Under the pieces are notes generated by a model. The model was not told the DNA's origin. It saw only the letters and a program-made list of their open reading frames with translations, and did not search any database. Of a stretch of 8,525 nt of DNA, positions 1 to 7,136 are shown piece by piece (the stretch's first letter is position 1; every line of letters starts with the position of its first letter). The position numbers and the translations under genes are program-made. This DNA is from Stagnihabitans sp038323315. Lineage in GTDB: Bacteria; Pseudomonadota; Alphaproteobacteria; Rhodobacterales; Rhodobacteraceae. The stretch is taken from assembly GCA_038323315.1 (NCBI GenBank), contig JBBQGU010000163.1, forward strand, positions 1 to 8,525, in the 5' to 3' direction.

Positions 1-46
1 GTCTCGCCAGCCCCCCGGTCTCGCCAGCCCCCCAGTCTCGCCAGCC
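1..46. repeat. 17-bp tandem repeat, 2.7 copies, cut by window edge
   Basis: Two full units, GTCTCGCCAGCCCCCC followed by G (1-17) and by A (18-34), and a partial third, GTCTCGCCAGCC (35-46), stand head to tail. The array may continue to the left of the window. It lies downstream of the RTX gene on the minus strand, beyond that gene's terminal hairpin. No open reading frame or function is evident. It is probably a small intergenic repeat prone to slippage. Confidence 0.85.
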
Positions 47-64
47 AAGGGATCGCCCAAAGCC

Positions 65-92
65 AAAGGTAGGATGGGCGATGCGCCCATCT
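65..92 (-). repeat. 28-bp hairpin element, copy 1, likely terminator of the RTX gene
   Basis: The stem is GATGGGCG (73-80) paired with CGCCCATC (84-91) around a 3-nt loop, a perfect 8-bp stem. It starts 4 nt past the TAA stop of the minus-strand RTX gene. Read in the gene's direction, the stem is followed by CTACCTTT, a weak T tract. An identical 28-bp copy lies at 3584-3611. Similar GTAGGATGGGC-type palindromes are, from general knowledge, common between genes in proteobacteria. A role in termination or 3'-end protection is inferred. Confidence 0.7.
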
Positions 93-95
93 TGG

Positions 96-2075
96 TTACA
101 GGCCGAAATCGACGGCGGTCAAAATTGCGCGATTGTCCAGCACCAACACGAAATCAGCCACCCGGTCGCCGTCCATGTCGCCTTGAATGACGCCCGCGCC
201 GCGCAGATAGCGGATCTGGCCCGCCTGACCGTCAAAAGCATCCGCGCCGATGAAGGTTTTCTCGACACCAAACGCGAAATCGATCCTGTCGACGCCGCTT
301 TGGAAATCGGTGATATGGTCCTGCGCCTGGCCGATCGACACTTCGCCCGCGCGGGTAAAGGCAAAGACATCCGCACCGGCATTGCCGGTCAGAAAATCGC
401 GACCCCGGCCGCCATACAGCATGTCATCGCCCGCCCCGCCGCGCAGTTTGTCCAACCCGTCGCCGCCGTACAGGGCATCGCTGCCCGCCCCGCCCGTCAA
501 CAGGTCATTGCCGAACTGCCCCAGCACAGACCCCGTCACCTCGCCCCCACGCCCGTCATAGATGTCGTTGCCAAGGTCGAGGTTGACATCCCCCGCGATC
601 AGCCCGTGATTGCGGACCGTGCTCAACTGGTCGCCCATCATCACCGAGCCTACGATCAGACCATAGTTTTGCAAGACATTCATGCCGCCGCCGGTCGCGC
701 CGGCAAGGTTGATCGCAATCCCGCCAAAGGATATCTCGATCACGCCCGTGTTCAAGATGCGCATGTTCTGCTCGCCCGACACCGTGATCGCGGGGCCTTG
801 CGAGGCGACGATGCTGCCGGAATTGTGCAGCGACATCGGCAATCCGCTGATCTGGATGCCGGCCAGCCGCCCCGAAATCTCACCCGCGTTATGGATCACG
901 GTCTGCACGGTCGGTCCCGGCACATCGGTATAAGCCACGACAACACCCTGCGCGCCGCCATGGATGACCCCGGTGGCGCCGTTGTCCAAGACCAGATAAC
1001 CGCCCAAGATGGATGATCCGTTATAGCTGACGCCCTTGCCCGCGCCCTCGATGCTGCCCGTGTTGTGCAGGGTAAAGACCGCGCCCTGCGCCTGAACGCC
1101 GTCGCCGCCAAGGCCGTGGATATTGCCCGCATTGGTCAGGACCGCGTTGTTGCCCGCCAGTGACATGCCCGTCACGCCGCCCGTCACATCACCGGAATTG
1201 TCCAGCAGCAACCCGTCGGCCCCCAACATCTTGATGCCCGTCGCCCCGGCGCTGATCGATGCGGCCTGAATGACCTTCAGATTGTCACTGTTCTCGGCAA
1301 AGACGCCATTCCCGCCCGCTGTGATCAGCCCGGCCAGATTTATCACCAACCCGTCCGAAGTGCTGACCAACAGCGCCGTCCCGGTCAGGCCCGTGGCATG
1401 CAATTCGCCCGAGCTTTGAACCCGCCCGGCAGTCAGGGCGGTGACGGCAATGGCGCTGGTCCCGGCGGATATGGTGCCGGTGTTGGACAGGGTCTGGGTC
1501 CCGGCCTCCAGTGAAATCCCTGTCAAGTTGGCGGTGATGCTGCCGGAGTTGGTCACTGTGCCAATGGCGGCCCCGGAGGTGATGGCGGTGGCGGTGGCGA
1601 TGATCTGGCCGGAATTGCGGATCACGGCGGTCGCACCGTCCACGATCACGGCATTGGCGGCAAAGATCGCGCCCGCATTGATCACCGTGCCGCCCCGGTC
1701 CATCTGGATCGCATCGCCCTGCACGTCGATCAGGCCAAAGCTGTCCACGGTGTCATTCGCATCGCGCAGGATGAATCCGTCGGTGTTGGACCGCACGACG
1801 CCGGTCCGCCCGATGCTGAAGCTGTTGTTGCCGCTGTCGCCCTCGGAATAGGCCGTGGCGATGACGGCGGCGGTGAAGCCTGCTTGTGGGGCGGCCAGAC
1901 GGGCCACCAGACCGTCGATCACCACTGTGGAGTTCTGGACCGGCACCGCCGACGACGACTGGATCGCTGCCCCGCCGCTGGTTTTGATGATGCTGCCCGA
2001 GGCCGCGACATAGATGACGTCGCCGGTGGCCATCGAGACGATCGATGACGTTGTCGTGGTGATCAGTGTGGTCAT
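96..2075 (-). CDS. Secreted RTX protein with beta-helix-like repeat ladder and serralysin-type C-terminus
   Basis: This is a 659-residue cysteine-free protein, probably exported by a type I secretion system and folded outside the cell on binding Ca2+. There is no Sec signal peptide. Residues about 131-495 carry some 16 copies of an N-x-G-x-I motif (NAGAI, NSGQI, NSGSI, NTGTI, NAGEI, NYGLI and others) spaced roughly 20-25 residues apart, the pattern of a stacked beta-helix. Residues about 501-570 hold RTX nonapeptides such as GGAGSDALYG, GGAGDDMLYG and GGRGRDFLTG. Residues 564-659 resemble the serralysin C-terminal domain (GNAGADVFAF, ITDFQSGVDRIDF, GDMDGDRVADFVLVL), but no HExxH protease motif is present. 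The start has a GTCCT-complement AGGAC site 6 nt upstream (2082-2086). No secretion genes lie in the window. The function (adhesin, surface layer or biofilm matrix) is unknown. Confidence 0.88.
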   Translation of the reverse strand: MTTLITTTTSSIVSMATGDVIYVAASGSIIKTSGGAAIQSSSAVPVQNSTVVIDGLVARLAAPQAGFTAAVIATAYSEGDSGNNSFSIGRTGVVRSNTDGFILRDANDTVDSFGLIDVQGDAIQMDRGGTVINAGAIFAANAVIVDGATAVIRNSGQIIATATAITSGAAIGTVTNSGSITANLTGISLEAGTQTLSNTGTISAGTSAIAVTALTAGRVQSSGELHATGLTGTALLVSTSDGLVINLAGLITAGGNGVFAENSDNLKVIQAASISAGATGIKMLGADGLLLDNSGDVTGGVTGMSLAGNNAVLTNAGNIHGLGGDGVQAQGAVFTLHNTGSIEGAGKGVSYNGSSILGGYLVLDNGATGVIHGGAQGVVVAYTDVPGPTVQTVIHNAGEISGRLAGIQISGLPMSLHNSGSIVASQGPAITVSGEQNMRILNTGVIEISFGGIAINLAGATGGGMNVLQNYGLIVGSVMMGDQLSTVRNHGLIAGDVNLDLGNDIYDGRGGEVTGSVLGQFGNDLLTGGAGSDALYGGDGLDKLRGGAGDDMLYGGRGRDFLTGNAGADVFAFTRAGEVSIGQAQDHITDFQSGVDRIDFAFGVEKTFIGADAFDGQAGQIRYLRGAGVIQGDMDGDRVADFVLVLDNRAILTAVDFGL

Positions 2076-2169
2076 GTGCCCGTCCTGCCCTGCGCCAGTT
2101 TCTGGTCGACATTGTTGGGCTCAGGCGTAAGCTGATGGGTTTCTGGCGGGCAAGCGTTAAGTGGTGACG

Positions 2170-2188
2170 GCGCGGGCTTTCCCCGCGC
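2170..2188 (-). terminator. GC-rich hairpin behind the dehydrogenase gene
   Basis: GCGCGGG (2170-2176) pairs with CCCGCGC (2182-2188) around a 5-nt loop, 8 nt past the TAA stop of the minus-strand dehydrogenase gene. No T run follows, so intrinsic termination is only plausible. The remaining bases to 2075 hold the RTX gene's leader. I saw no convincing -35/-10 pair there. Confidence 0.45.
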
Positions 2189-2196
2189 GCTGTGGC

Positions 2197-3489
2197 TTAT
2201 GCGCCCGTCACGCGCCAGATGACGTTGCCGACATCATCGGCCACCAGCAAGGCTCTGTCCGGACCCAAGGTGCAGCCGACCGGGCGGCCAAAGGACGCCT
2301 TTTCATCGACCGCCAGAAACCCCGACAGGATATCGCGCGACGGGCCGGCAGGTTTGCCGCCGACAAAGGGCACGAAGATGACCTTGTAACCCGACAGCTT
2401 GCTGCGGTTCCACGACCCATGCTGGCCAATCACCATGCCATCGGGAAAGCCGGGCAGGGTGCCCGCGGGCATCCAGCACAGACCCAAAGACGCCGTATGG
2501 CCGCCCAAGGCATAGTCGGGCGTCACCGAGGCCGCAACGCGGGCCGGGTCCTGCGGCACGCGGTCATCGACGATGCGGTCCCAATAACTGTAGGGCCAGC
2601 CATAAAACGCCCCATCCTGAACCGAGGTCAGATAGTCTGGCGGCGTCTCATCCCCCAAACCATCGCGTTCGTTCACCACGGTCCACAGCATCCCGGACGA
2701 AGGCTCCCACGCCATGCCGACCGGATTGCGCAAACCCTCGGCAAAGCTGCGCAACTCGCCTGTCTCGGGGGTGTATTCGTAGATGCAGGCCCGGCCAGCC
2801 TCGGCCTCTATCCCTTTGTCGGCGATGTTGGTGTCTGACCCGACACCAATGTAGATTTTCGACCCGTCATGGTTGGGCAGCAGGCTGCGCGTCCAATGGC
2901 CACCGGGTTTGAAATTGGCAAGTTTGGTCGGCGTGGCGGTCAGGCGGGTCGGCCCCGGCTGAAACGGATAGACCAGCAGCGCGTCAGTGTTGGCGACGTA
3001 CAGCTTGTCGCCCAGCAGGGTCATGCCGAAGGGTTGGTTCAGGCCAGACAGGAAGATTTCCTGCGTTTCCGCCACGCCGTCGCCATTGGCGTCGCGCAAA
3101 AGCGTGATGCGGTTGGCACTGCGTCCTACGGCATCTGCGCGTTTCATCGTCGCATAGATCGCATAGTCGAACGCCGTCTGAATGCCGCCGGACGAGGACA
3201 TCGCCTCGGCCACCAGCACGTCCCCATTGGGCAGAACTTCCATCCAGCGGGGATGGTCCAGACCCTTGGCAAAGGCGTTCACCTTCAGACCGGGGGCGGC
3301 GGTGGGCACATGGCCGGTGGCCCAGCCGCGTGCGGTGGGCATTTTCAGGGTCGGGATGGATTGGGGTTTGGCCTTGGGGATATCCGGCGCAGTGCCGATC
3401 GCAGGGGCAGCGGTCTCGGCTCCCCAACGGCGCATCAGGATCATCATTCCGCCGACAATGGCGACCAGTCTGGCCACGAGCTTGGTCAT
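2197..3489 (-). CDS. PQQ-dependent sugar (sorbosone) dehydrogenase-like propeller protein
   Basis: The 430-residue product resembles the sorbosone/soluble glucose dehydrogenase family, six-bladed beta-propellers that oxidise sugars with pyrroloquinoline quinone (PQQ), usually in the periplasm. Visible landmarks are DHPRWMEVLPNGDVLVAEA (78-96), GLNQPFGMTL (149-158), GGHWTRSLLPNHDGSKIYIG (197-216), GLRNPVGMAW (252-261), HGSWNRS (357-363) and GRPVG...VADDVGNVIWRV near the end. DANGDG (133-138) looks like a calcium loop. Residues 4-19 are hydrophobic and followed by RR, so they are a membrane anchor or an atypical signal. ATG at 3489 is chosen over an in-frame ATG 51 codons upstream because AAGGGG sits just before it and the upstream extension is unlike the family. 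Substrate and true PQQ use are not proven by sequence. Confidence 0.85.
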   Translation of the reverse strand: MTKLVARLVAIVGGMMILMRRWGAETAAPAIGTAPDIPKAKPQSIPTLKMPTARGWATGHVPTAAPGLKVNAFAKGLDHPRWMEVLPNGDVLVAEAMSSSGGIQTAFDYAIYATMKRADAVGRSANRITLLRDANGDGVAETQEIFLSGLNQPFGMTLLGDKLYVANTDALLVYPFQPGPTRLTATPTKLANFKPGGHWTRSLLPNHDGSKIYIGVGSDTNIADKGIEAEAGRACIYEYTPETGELRSFAEGLRNPVGMAWEPSSGMLWTVVNERDGLGDETPPDYLTSVQDGAFYGWPYSYWDRIVDDRVPQDPARVAASVTPDYALGGHTASLGLCWMPAGTLPGFPDGMVIGQHGSWNRSKLSGYKVIFVPFVGGKPAGPSRDILSGFLAVDEKASFGRPVGCTLGPDRALLVADDVGNVIWRVTGA

Positions 3490-3495
3490 CTTATT

Positions 3496-3501
3496 CCCCT
3501 T
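3496..3501 (-). promoter_or_regulatory. Ribosome binding site deciding the dehydrogenase start
   Basis: The minus strand reads AAGGGGAATAAG immediately before ATG at 3489. This purine-rich site supports the shorter 430-residue product over the 481-residue reading that starts at 3642. That longer reading would begin inside the end of guaD and run through the 28-bp hairpin element. Confidence 0.75.
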
Positions 3502-3514
3502 TTGGTTTGGGTGC

Positions 3515-3543
3515 AGACTAGTGCAGGACGGCGGGCATGGAAA
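3515..3543 (-). promoter_or_regulatory. Possible promoter of the dehydrogenase gene
   Basis: On the minus strand, TTTCCA (3538-3543) and TAGTCT (3515-3520) are separated by 17 nt, with the -10-like box 25 nt before the ATG. Matches to the sigma-70 consensus are only 4/6 and 3/6. A terminator-like hairpin lies just upstream at 3592-3610, so the gene probably needs its own promoter. Confidence 0.28.
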
Positions 3544-3583
3544 CTGCCCGTACACCGCCTGCCCAGAGTTTCTTGGGTGGGGT

Positions 3584-3611
3584 AAAGGTAGGATGGGCGA
3601 TGCGCCCATCT
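3584..3611 (-). repeat. 28-bp hairpin element, copy 2, likely terminator of guaD
   Basis: This copy is identical over 28 bp to 65-92: GATGGGCG (3592-3599), loop, CGCCCATC (3603-3610). It begins 4 nt past the TAG stop of the minus-strand guaD gene, the same distance and orientation as copy 1. The flanking bases differ, so the element itself, not a larger duplication, is shared. A termination or 3'-end stabilising role is inferred. Confidence 0.7.
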
Positions 3612-3614
3612 GCC

Positions 3615-4886
3615 CTAAAAATGCCGCTGGCCGGCAATCCACACAGCTTTCACCGCCCGGTCGTCGCCCATCATGATGGTGGGGAAGATGGTGGACCAGA
3701 AATCCCCGGCCCTGCCCGACGCTTGCGCGATGGCGGGGGTCGAGGCGAGGTTTACGATCACAAGATCAGCCTCCATGCCCCGGTCGATATTGCCGATGTT
3801 CCGCTCGGCCCGCAACGCCCGCGCCGACCCCACCGTCGCCAGCCACCACAGTTGCGATGGGTGCAGGGCTTGCCCGCGCAGCTGCGCCACCTCATAGGCG
3901 GCGGCCATGGTGCGCAGCATGGAAAACGATGACCCGCCGCCGGTATCCGTGGCCAACCCCACCCGCAAACCATGTGCCAGCCCCATGTCGAACAGCCCCG
4001 ATCCGATGAAGGTGTTCGAGGTCGGGCAATGCACCACACTGGCCCCGGCCTCGGTCAGCCGGGCCTTTTCGCGGGCGGTCAGGTGGATGGCATGGCCGTA
4101 GACAGCCCCCTGACGCAGCAGGCCCTGCGCCTCATAGGTGTCCAGATAATCGCGCGATTGCGGGAACAGGTCCTTGACCCAGGCGATCTCGTCCAGCTGT
4201 TCGGACAGGTGGGTTTGCATCAGGCAGTCGGGATATTCCGCCCACAGCGCGCCCAGAGCCGCCAGTTGTTCGGGGGTCGAGGTGGGCGAGAACCTGGGCG
4301 TGATGACATAGGACAGCCGGTCCGCCCCGTGCCATTTGCGCAGCAGCGCCTTGCTGTCGTCATAAGCAGTTTGGGCGGTGTCGCGCAAACCTTCGGGCGC
4401 ATTTCGGTCCATGCAGGTTTTGCCGGCAAAGGCGCGCAGGCCGCGACTTTGGGCACCCGCAAAGAACGCATCCACCGAGCCCGGATGGATCGTGGCATAA
4501 GAACACATCGAGGTTGTGCCATGCGCCAAGGCCAGGTCGAAATAGCGGTTGGCGATGGTTTCAGCATAGGCGGGGTCCGCAAACCGCATCTCCTCGGGGA
4601 AGGTATACAGGTTCAGCCAGTCGATCAGCCGTTTGCCCCACGAGGCGATGATGGCGGTCTGGGGGTAGTGGACATGGGCGTCGATGAACCCGGCCGAGAT
4701 CAGGTCGGCGCCGTAATCAGTGACCGTGGCCTGCGGGTATCTGTGGCGCAGGGTTGCCGCAGGACCAAGATCGGCAATCCGGCCTCGATCCAGCAGGACA
4801 GCGCCGTCGATCCGGGCCGCCGCAGCGCCAGTGTCAAACGGGTTGCCTGTAAAGGACAGCACCTGTCCCAGCAGCAGATCGGCCAT
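3615..4886 (-). CDS. guaD: Guanine deaminase
   Basis: The enzyme hydrolyses guanine to xanthine and ammonia (EC 3.5.4.3) in the cytoplasm, for purine salvage or catabolism. The 423 residues match the amidohydrolase-superfamily guanine deaminases in length and motifs. HVHYPQT (71-77) supplies metal ligands H71 and H73. GKTCMDRNAP (155-164) is the family's GKxCMDRN signature. QTHLSE (224-229) gives H226 and E229. YGHAIHL (263-269) gives H265. HCPTSNTFIGSGLF (286-299) is typical, and ATDTGGGSSFSML contains D314. ATG at 4886 is preceded by a perfect AGGAGG (4891-4896) 4 nt away, which rules out the longer in-frame reading from 5072. It is transcribed divergently from mgtE. No xanthine dehydrogenase or purine permease gene is in the window. 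Confidence 0.95.
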   Translation of the reverse strand: MADLLLGQVLSFTGNPFDTGAAAARIDGAVLLDRGRIADLGPAATLRHRYPQATVTDYGADLISAGFIDAHVHYPQTAIIASWGKRLIDWLNLYTFPEEMRFADPAYAETIANRYFDLALAHGTTSMCSYATIHPGSVDAFFAGAQSRGLRAFAGKTCMDRNAPEGLRDTAQTAYDDSKALLRKWHGADRLSYVITPRFSPTSTPEQLAALGALWAEYPDCLMQTHLSEQLDEIAWVKDLFPQSRDYLDTYEAQGLLRQGAVYGHAIHLTAREKARLTEAGASVVHCPTSNTFIGSGLFDMGLAHGLRVGLATDTGGGSSFSMLRTMAAAYEVAQLRGQALHPSQLWWLATVGSARALRAERNIGNIDRGMEADLVIVNLASTPAIAQASGRAGDFWSTIFPTIMMGDDRAVKAVWIAGQRHF

Positions 4887-5008
4887 GTCGCCTCCTGTGA
4901 TCGTCGCCTTGGTCGCGCCGCACCCTATAGCAGTTTGATCCGGCGGTAAATTTCCTGTTGGCCCCTGTCGCACCGAAACTGTAGTGTCGACGGCAGCGAG
5001 GACAGCGC
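4887..5008. promoter_or_regulatory. Divergent guaD/mgtE intergenic region
   Basis: These 122 bp must hold promoters for both genes. On the minus side there is the strong AGGAGG of guaD (4891-4896). On the plus side, a weak TTGGCC (4958-4963), 18 nt, TAGTGT (4982-4987) arrangement precedes GAGGA (4998-5002), the mgtE ribosome binding site. I see no M-box-like or other riboswitch structure and no clear operator palindrome. The promoter assignments are tentative. Confidence 0.4.
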
Positions 5009-6370
5009 ATGACCAGGACGGAGGACACGGACGGTCTGGACGCGCGCCGCATGGCGTTGATCCTGGCTGCACTGGCGGCCCGCGATGCGGCGGGGCTGGC
5101 GACGCACCTTGCGCGGTTGCATGCCGCCGATATCGCCGACCTGCTGGAACAGATCAGCCCCGGCGGGCGGCGCGCCTTTGTGACGCTGGCAGCCGGGGCG
5201 ATTGACGGCGAGGTTCTGTCCGATCTGGACGAATCGTTGCGCGACGAGGTTATCGCCGCCCTGCCGCGCGCCAGCCTGACACAAGCCCTGCGCGATCTGG
5301 ACAGCGACGATGTCGTGGATATCGTCGAGGCGCTGGATCCGCCGCAGCAGGCCATGATCCTGACGGCTTTGGACGAGGCGGACCGGTTGGCGGTGGAACA
5401 GTTGCTGGCCTATCCGGCTGGGTCCGCGGGTCGTTTGATGCAGCGCGAGGTGGTGATGGCGCCCGAGCAGTGGACGGTGGGCGAGGCTACGGATTTTCTG
5501 CGAAAATCCACGATGTTGCCGGATCAGTTTTACCATGTGACTCTGGTGGACCCACGGATGCGGCCCACGGGCTACGCCACCCTTGGGCGCATTCTGTCGT
5601 CGGGGCCGGAGGTGCGGCTGTGCGATATTCTGGAGGACAGTTTCCGCATCGTTGACGCGATCATGCCCGAGGAGGACGTGGCCTATCTGTTCAGCCAGTA
5701 CCATCTGATTTCCTGCCCGGTGGTTGGCGCGGGGGGTCGTCTGGTCGGCGTGATCACCATCGACGACGCCATGGCCGTTCTGGATGATGCGGCCGAGGAG
5801 GATCTGCTGCGGCTGGCGGGTGTGGGCGATGGCGCGGGCCCCGGCGATTCGGCCCTGACCACGGTGCGGCAGCGTTTGCCGTGGTTGGTGGTGAACCTGT
5901 TCACGGCCTCGATCTCGGCCTTTGTGATCAGCCAGTTCGAGGCGACATTGGTGCTGATCATCTCGCTGGCCGCTGTGATGCCGATCGTGTCGTCGACGGG
6001 GGGGATTGCGGGAACGCAGTCGTTGGCGGTGTCGGTGCGCGCCTTGGCCACGCGCGACCTGACATCCGCCAATGCCGCGCGGGTGGTGCGGCGCGAATTG
6101 GTGGCGGGGGTGTTGAACGGGCTGGGGCTGGCGCTGATCCTGGGGGTTGGCGGGGCGCTGGTGTACGGCGATGTCTGGCTGGGGGTGGTGCTGGGCATGG
6201 CGATGATCACCAACCAGATTGTCGCGGCCTTTGGCGGGGTGATGGTGCCCCTGACATTGGAGCGGGCGGGCCTGGACCCGGCTTTGGCATCGGGCACCTT
6301 TGTGACGACATTGACGGATGTGATGGGATATCTGGCATTTCTGGGATTTGCGACATGGTTGATGACGTAA
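5009..6370 (+). CDS. mgtE: Magnesium transporter MgtE
   Basis: This is a Mg2+ channel/transporter of the inner membrane, 453 residues, close to the roughly 450 usual for the family. The domain order is complete. An alpha-helical MgtE N domain spans about 20-135, with HAADIADLLEQI at 38-49. A paired CBS region spans about 140-262, with acidic residues that in studied homologues sense cytoplasmic Mg2+. The C-terminal membrane domain, about 288-453, has five hydrophobic segments. D437 in TTLTDVMGY is the conserved pore aspartate. The usual GGNAGxQ motif reads GGIAGTQ here (331-337). The start has GAGGA 6 nt upstream. The gene overlaps the following folate gene, which suggests joint transcription. 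MgtE proteins are normally controlled by protein gating; no leader riboswitch is seen. Confidence 0.95.
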   Translation: MTRTEDTDGLDARRMALILAALAARDAAGLATHLARLHAADIADLLEQISPGGRRAFVTLAAGAIDGEVLSDLDESLRDEVIAALPRASLTQALRDLDSDDVVDIVEALDPPQQAMILTALDEADRLAVEQLLAYPAGSAGRLMQREVVMAPEQWTVGEATDFLRKSTMLPDQFYHVTLVDPRMRPTGYATLGRILSSGPEVRLCDILEDSFRIVDAIMPEEDVAYLFSQYHLISCPVVGAGGRLVGVITIDDAMAVLDDAAEEDLLRLAGVGDGAGPGDSALTTVRQRLPWLVVNLFTASISAFVISQFEATLVLIISLAAVMPIVSSTGGIAGTQSLAVSVRALATRDLTSANAARVVRRELVAGVLNGLGLALILGVGGALVYGDVWLGVVLGMAMITNQIVAAFGGVMVPLTLERAGLDPALASGTFVTTLTDVMGYLAFLGFATWLMT

Positions 6371-6900
6371 AGGCTGCAATGCGCAAGGCGGCCTATGCGC
6401 GCCGTCGCCCGGCATTCGAGGCGGGGCAAGGGCAGGCGGCGGCGCTGCTGTCGGGGTATCTGACGCAGTTCAAGGGGCTGGCCTTGGCCGGATACATGCC
6501 GATGCGGACCGAGATTGACCCGATGCCAGCCATGGCCGCGCATCAGGGGCCGGTGGGGGTGCCGGTGATCATGGCCCGCGCCACGCCCTTGCAGTTTCGC
6601 GCATGGGGACCAGAGGCGCAGATGGTGGCGGGCGAGTTTGGCGCGCTGATCCCGGCGACCGGCGATTGGATCGAGCCATCGGTGCTGATCGTGCCGCTGC
6701 TGGCCTTTGACGCGCGCGGCTATCGGCTGGGCTATGGCGGCGGGTTTTACGACCGGACTTTGGCGGCGTTCAGGGCGCGGGGGCCGGTTATTGCGGTGGG
6801 CTTTGCCTTTGCAGCGCAAAGGGTGGATGCGGTGCCGACTGACGAACATGACCAACGGCTGGATGCTGTGGTCACAGAGCAGGGAGTGCGGGAGTTTTGA
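6355..6900 (+). CDS. fau: 5-formyltetrahydrofolate cyclo-ligase
   Basis: The enzyme converts 5-formyltetrahydrofolate to 5,10-methenyltetrahydrofolate using ATP (EC 6.3.3.2), in the cytoplasm. The signature GYGGGFYDR is at 126-134, followed by PTDEHDQRLD at 161-170, both hallmarks of the family. The N-terminal KAAMRKAAYARRR is the usual basic helix, and LIVPLLAFD (111-119) forms the core strand. The total of 181 residues is normal. I chose ATG 6355, which overlaps the mgtE end by 16 nt, because the family normally has several residues before the basic helix. ATG 6379, with AAAGG 5 nt upstream, is a serious alternative and would give 173 residues. It is co-oriented with mgtE and probably in the same transcript, with no obvious functional link. 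Confidence 0.92.
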   Translation: MVDDVKAAMRKAAYARRRPAFEAGQGQAAALLSGYLTQFKGLALAGYMPMRTEIDPMPAMAAHQGPVGVPVIMARATPLQFRAWGPEAQMVAGEFGALIPATGDWIEPSVLIVPLLAFDARGYRLGYGGGFYDRTLAAFRARGPVIAVGFAFAAQRVDAVPTDEHDQRLDAVVTEQGVREF

Positions 6901-7136
6901 GGATTGCGGTTTGGAGTTTGGTCTTGGGGTTGCTTGCCTTGCCAGCGGCGGCGCAGGTGTGTTGCCGGCAAGCCCGGCAAAGTGACCTGTGATGATGGCC
7001 GGGTGATCACCATCATCCAAGCGTCATGGGTCCGACGTGACATTTGCCGTATGAGGGGTCTCAGGATATGGTGGGCAAGACCCGCCTGACGCTGTTCCTG
7101 TACTTTCCCGACGGGTGCCCGAACCGGCACGTTTGA
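6897..7136 (+). pseudogene. Broken gene for a small exported protein (two frame changes)
   Basis: A TTG at 6897 overlaps the cyclo-ligase stop as TTGA and opens a signal-peptide-like reading: RIAV, a leucine-rich core, then LPAAAQ (about residues 2-20). That frame hits stops at 6990. The sensible continuation lies one frame over from 6961 (VAGKPGKVTCDDGRVITI, then QASW and RRDIC). It returns to the first frame near 7050 (YEGSQDMVGKTRLTLFLYFP, then DGCPNR) and stops at 7134-7136. The intended product would be about 80 residues. A one-base excess at GTGTGT (6957-6962) and a one-base loss in TGCCG (7046-7049) would explain the pattern. The VxCxDGxxIxIxxAxW spacing faintly recalls galactose-binding (SUEL-type) lectin domains; this is speculative. 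It could be real decay, sequencing error or chance. Confidence 0.45.

Noticed and set aside
1..46. CRISPR array at the left edge
   Set aside because: The units abut without unique spacers and are only 17 bp, so this is a simple tandem repeat.
81..1016. 311-codon plus-strand frame opposite the RTX gene
   Set aside because: It begins inside the hairpin loop and has the Ala/Arg/His/Gln composition of an antisense shadow, while the minus strand shows real RTX repeats.
96..2075. Classical autotransporter (type V secretion) for the repeat protein
   Set aside because: There is no Sec signal peptide and no C-terminal beta-barrel; the C-terminus is RTX/serralysin-like, which fits type I secretion.
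3663..3680. CCCATC-ATGATGG hairpin-like bases resembling a third copy of the 28-bp element
   Set aside because: It lies inside guaD coding sequence and shares only a few bases with the element.
3972..4949. 325-codon plus-strand frame opposite guaD
   Set aside because: It has low-complexity Gly/Arg/Gln composition, no ribosome binding site and no motif; it is a shadow of guaD.
4925..6415. 496-codon open frame on the minus strand opposite mgtE
   Set aside because: The translation is dominated by His, Arg, Gln and Pro with no domain pattern. It is the mirror of the GC-rich mgtE coding frame, which has clear family motifs.
5683..7020. 445-codon minus-strand frame across mgtE and the cyclo-ligase
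   Set aside because: It spans two genes with clear opposite-strand motifs and has no recognisable protein features.
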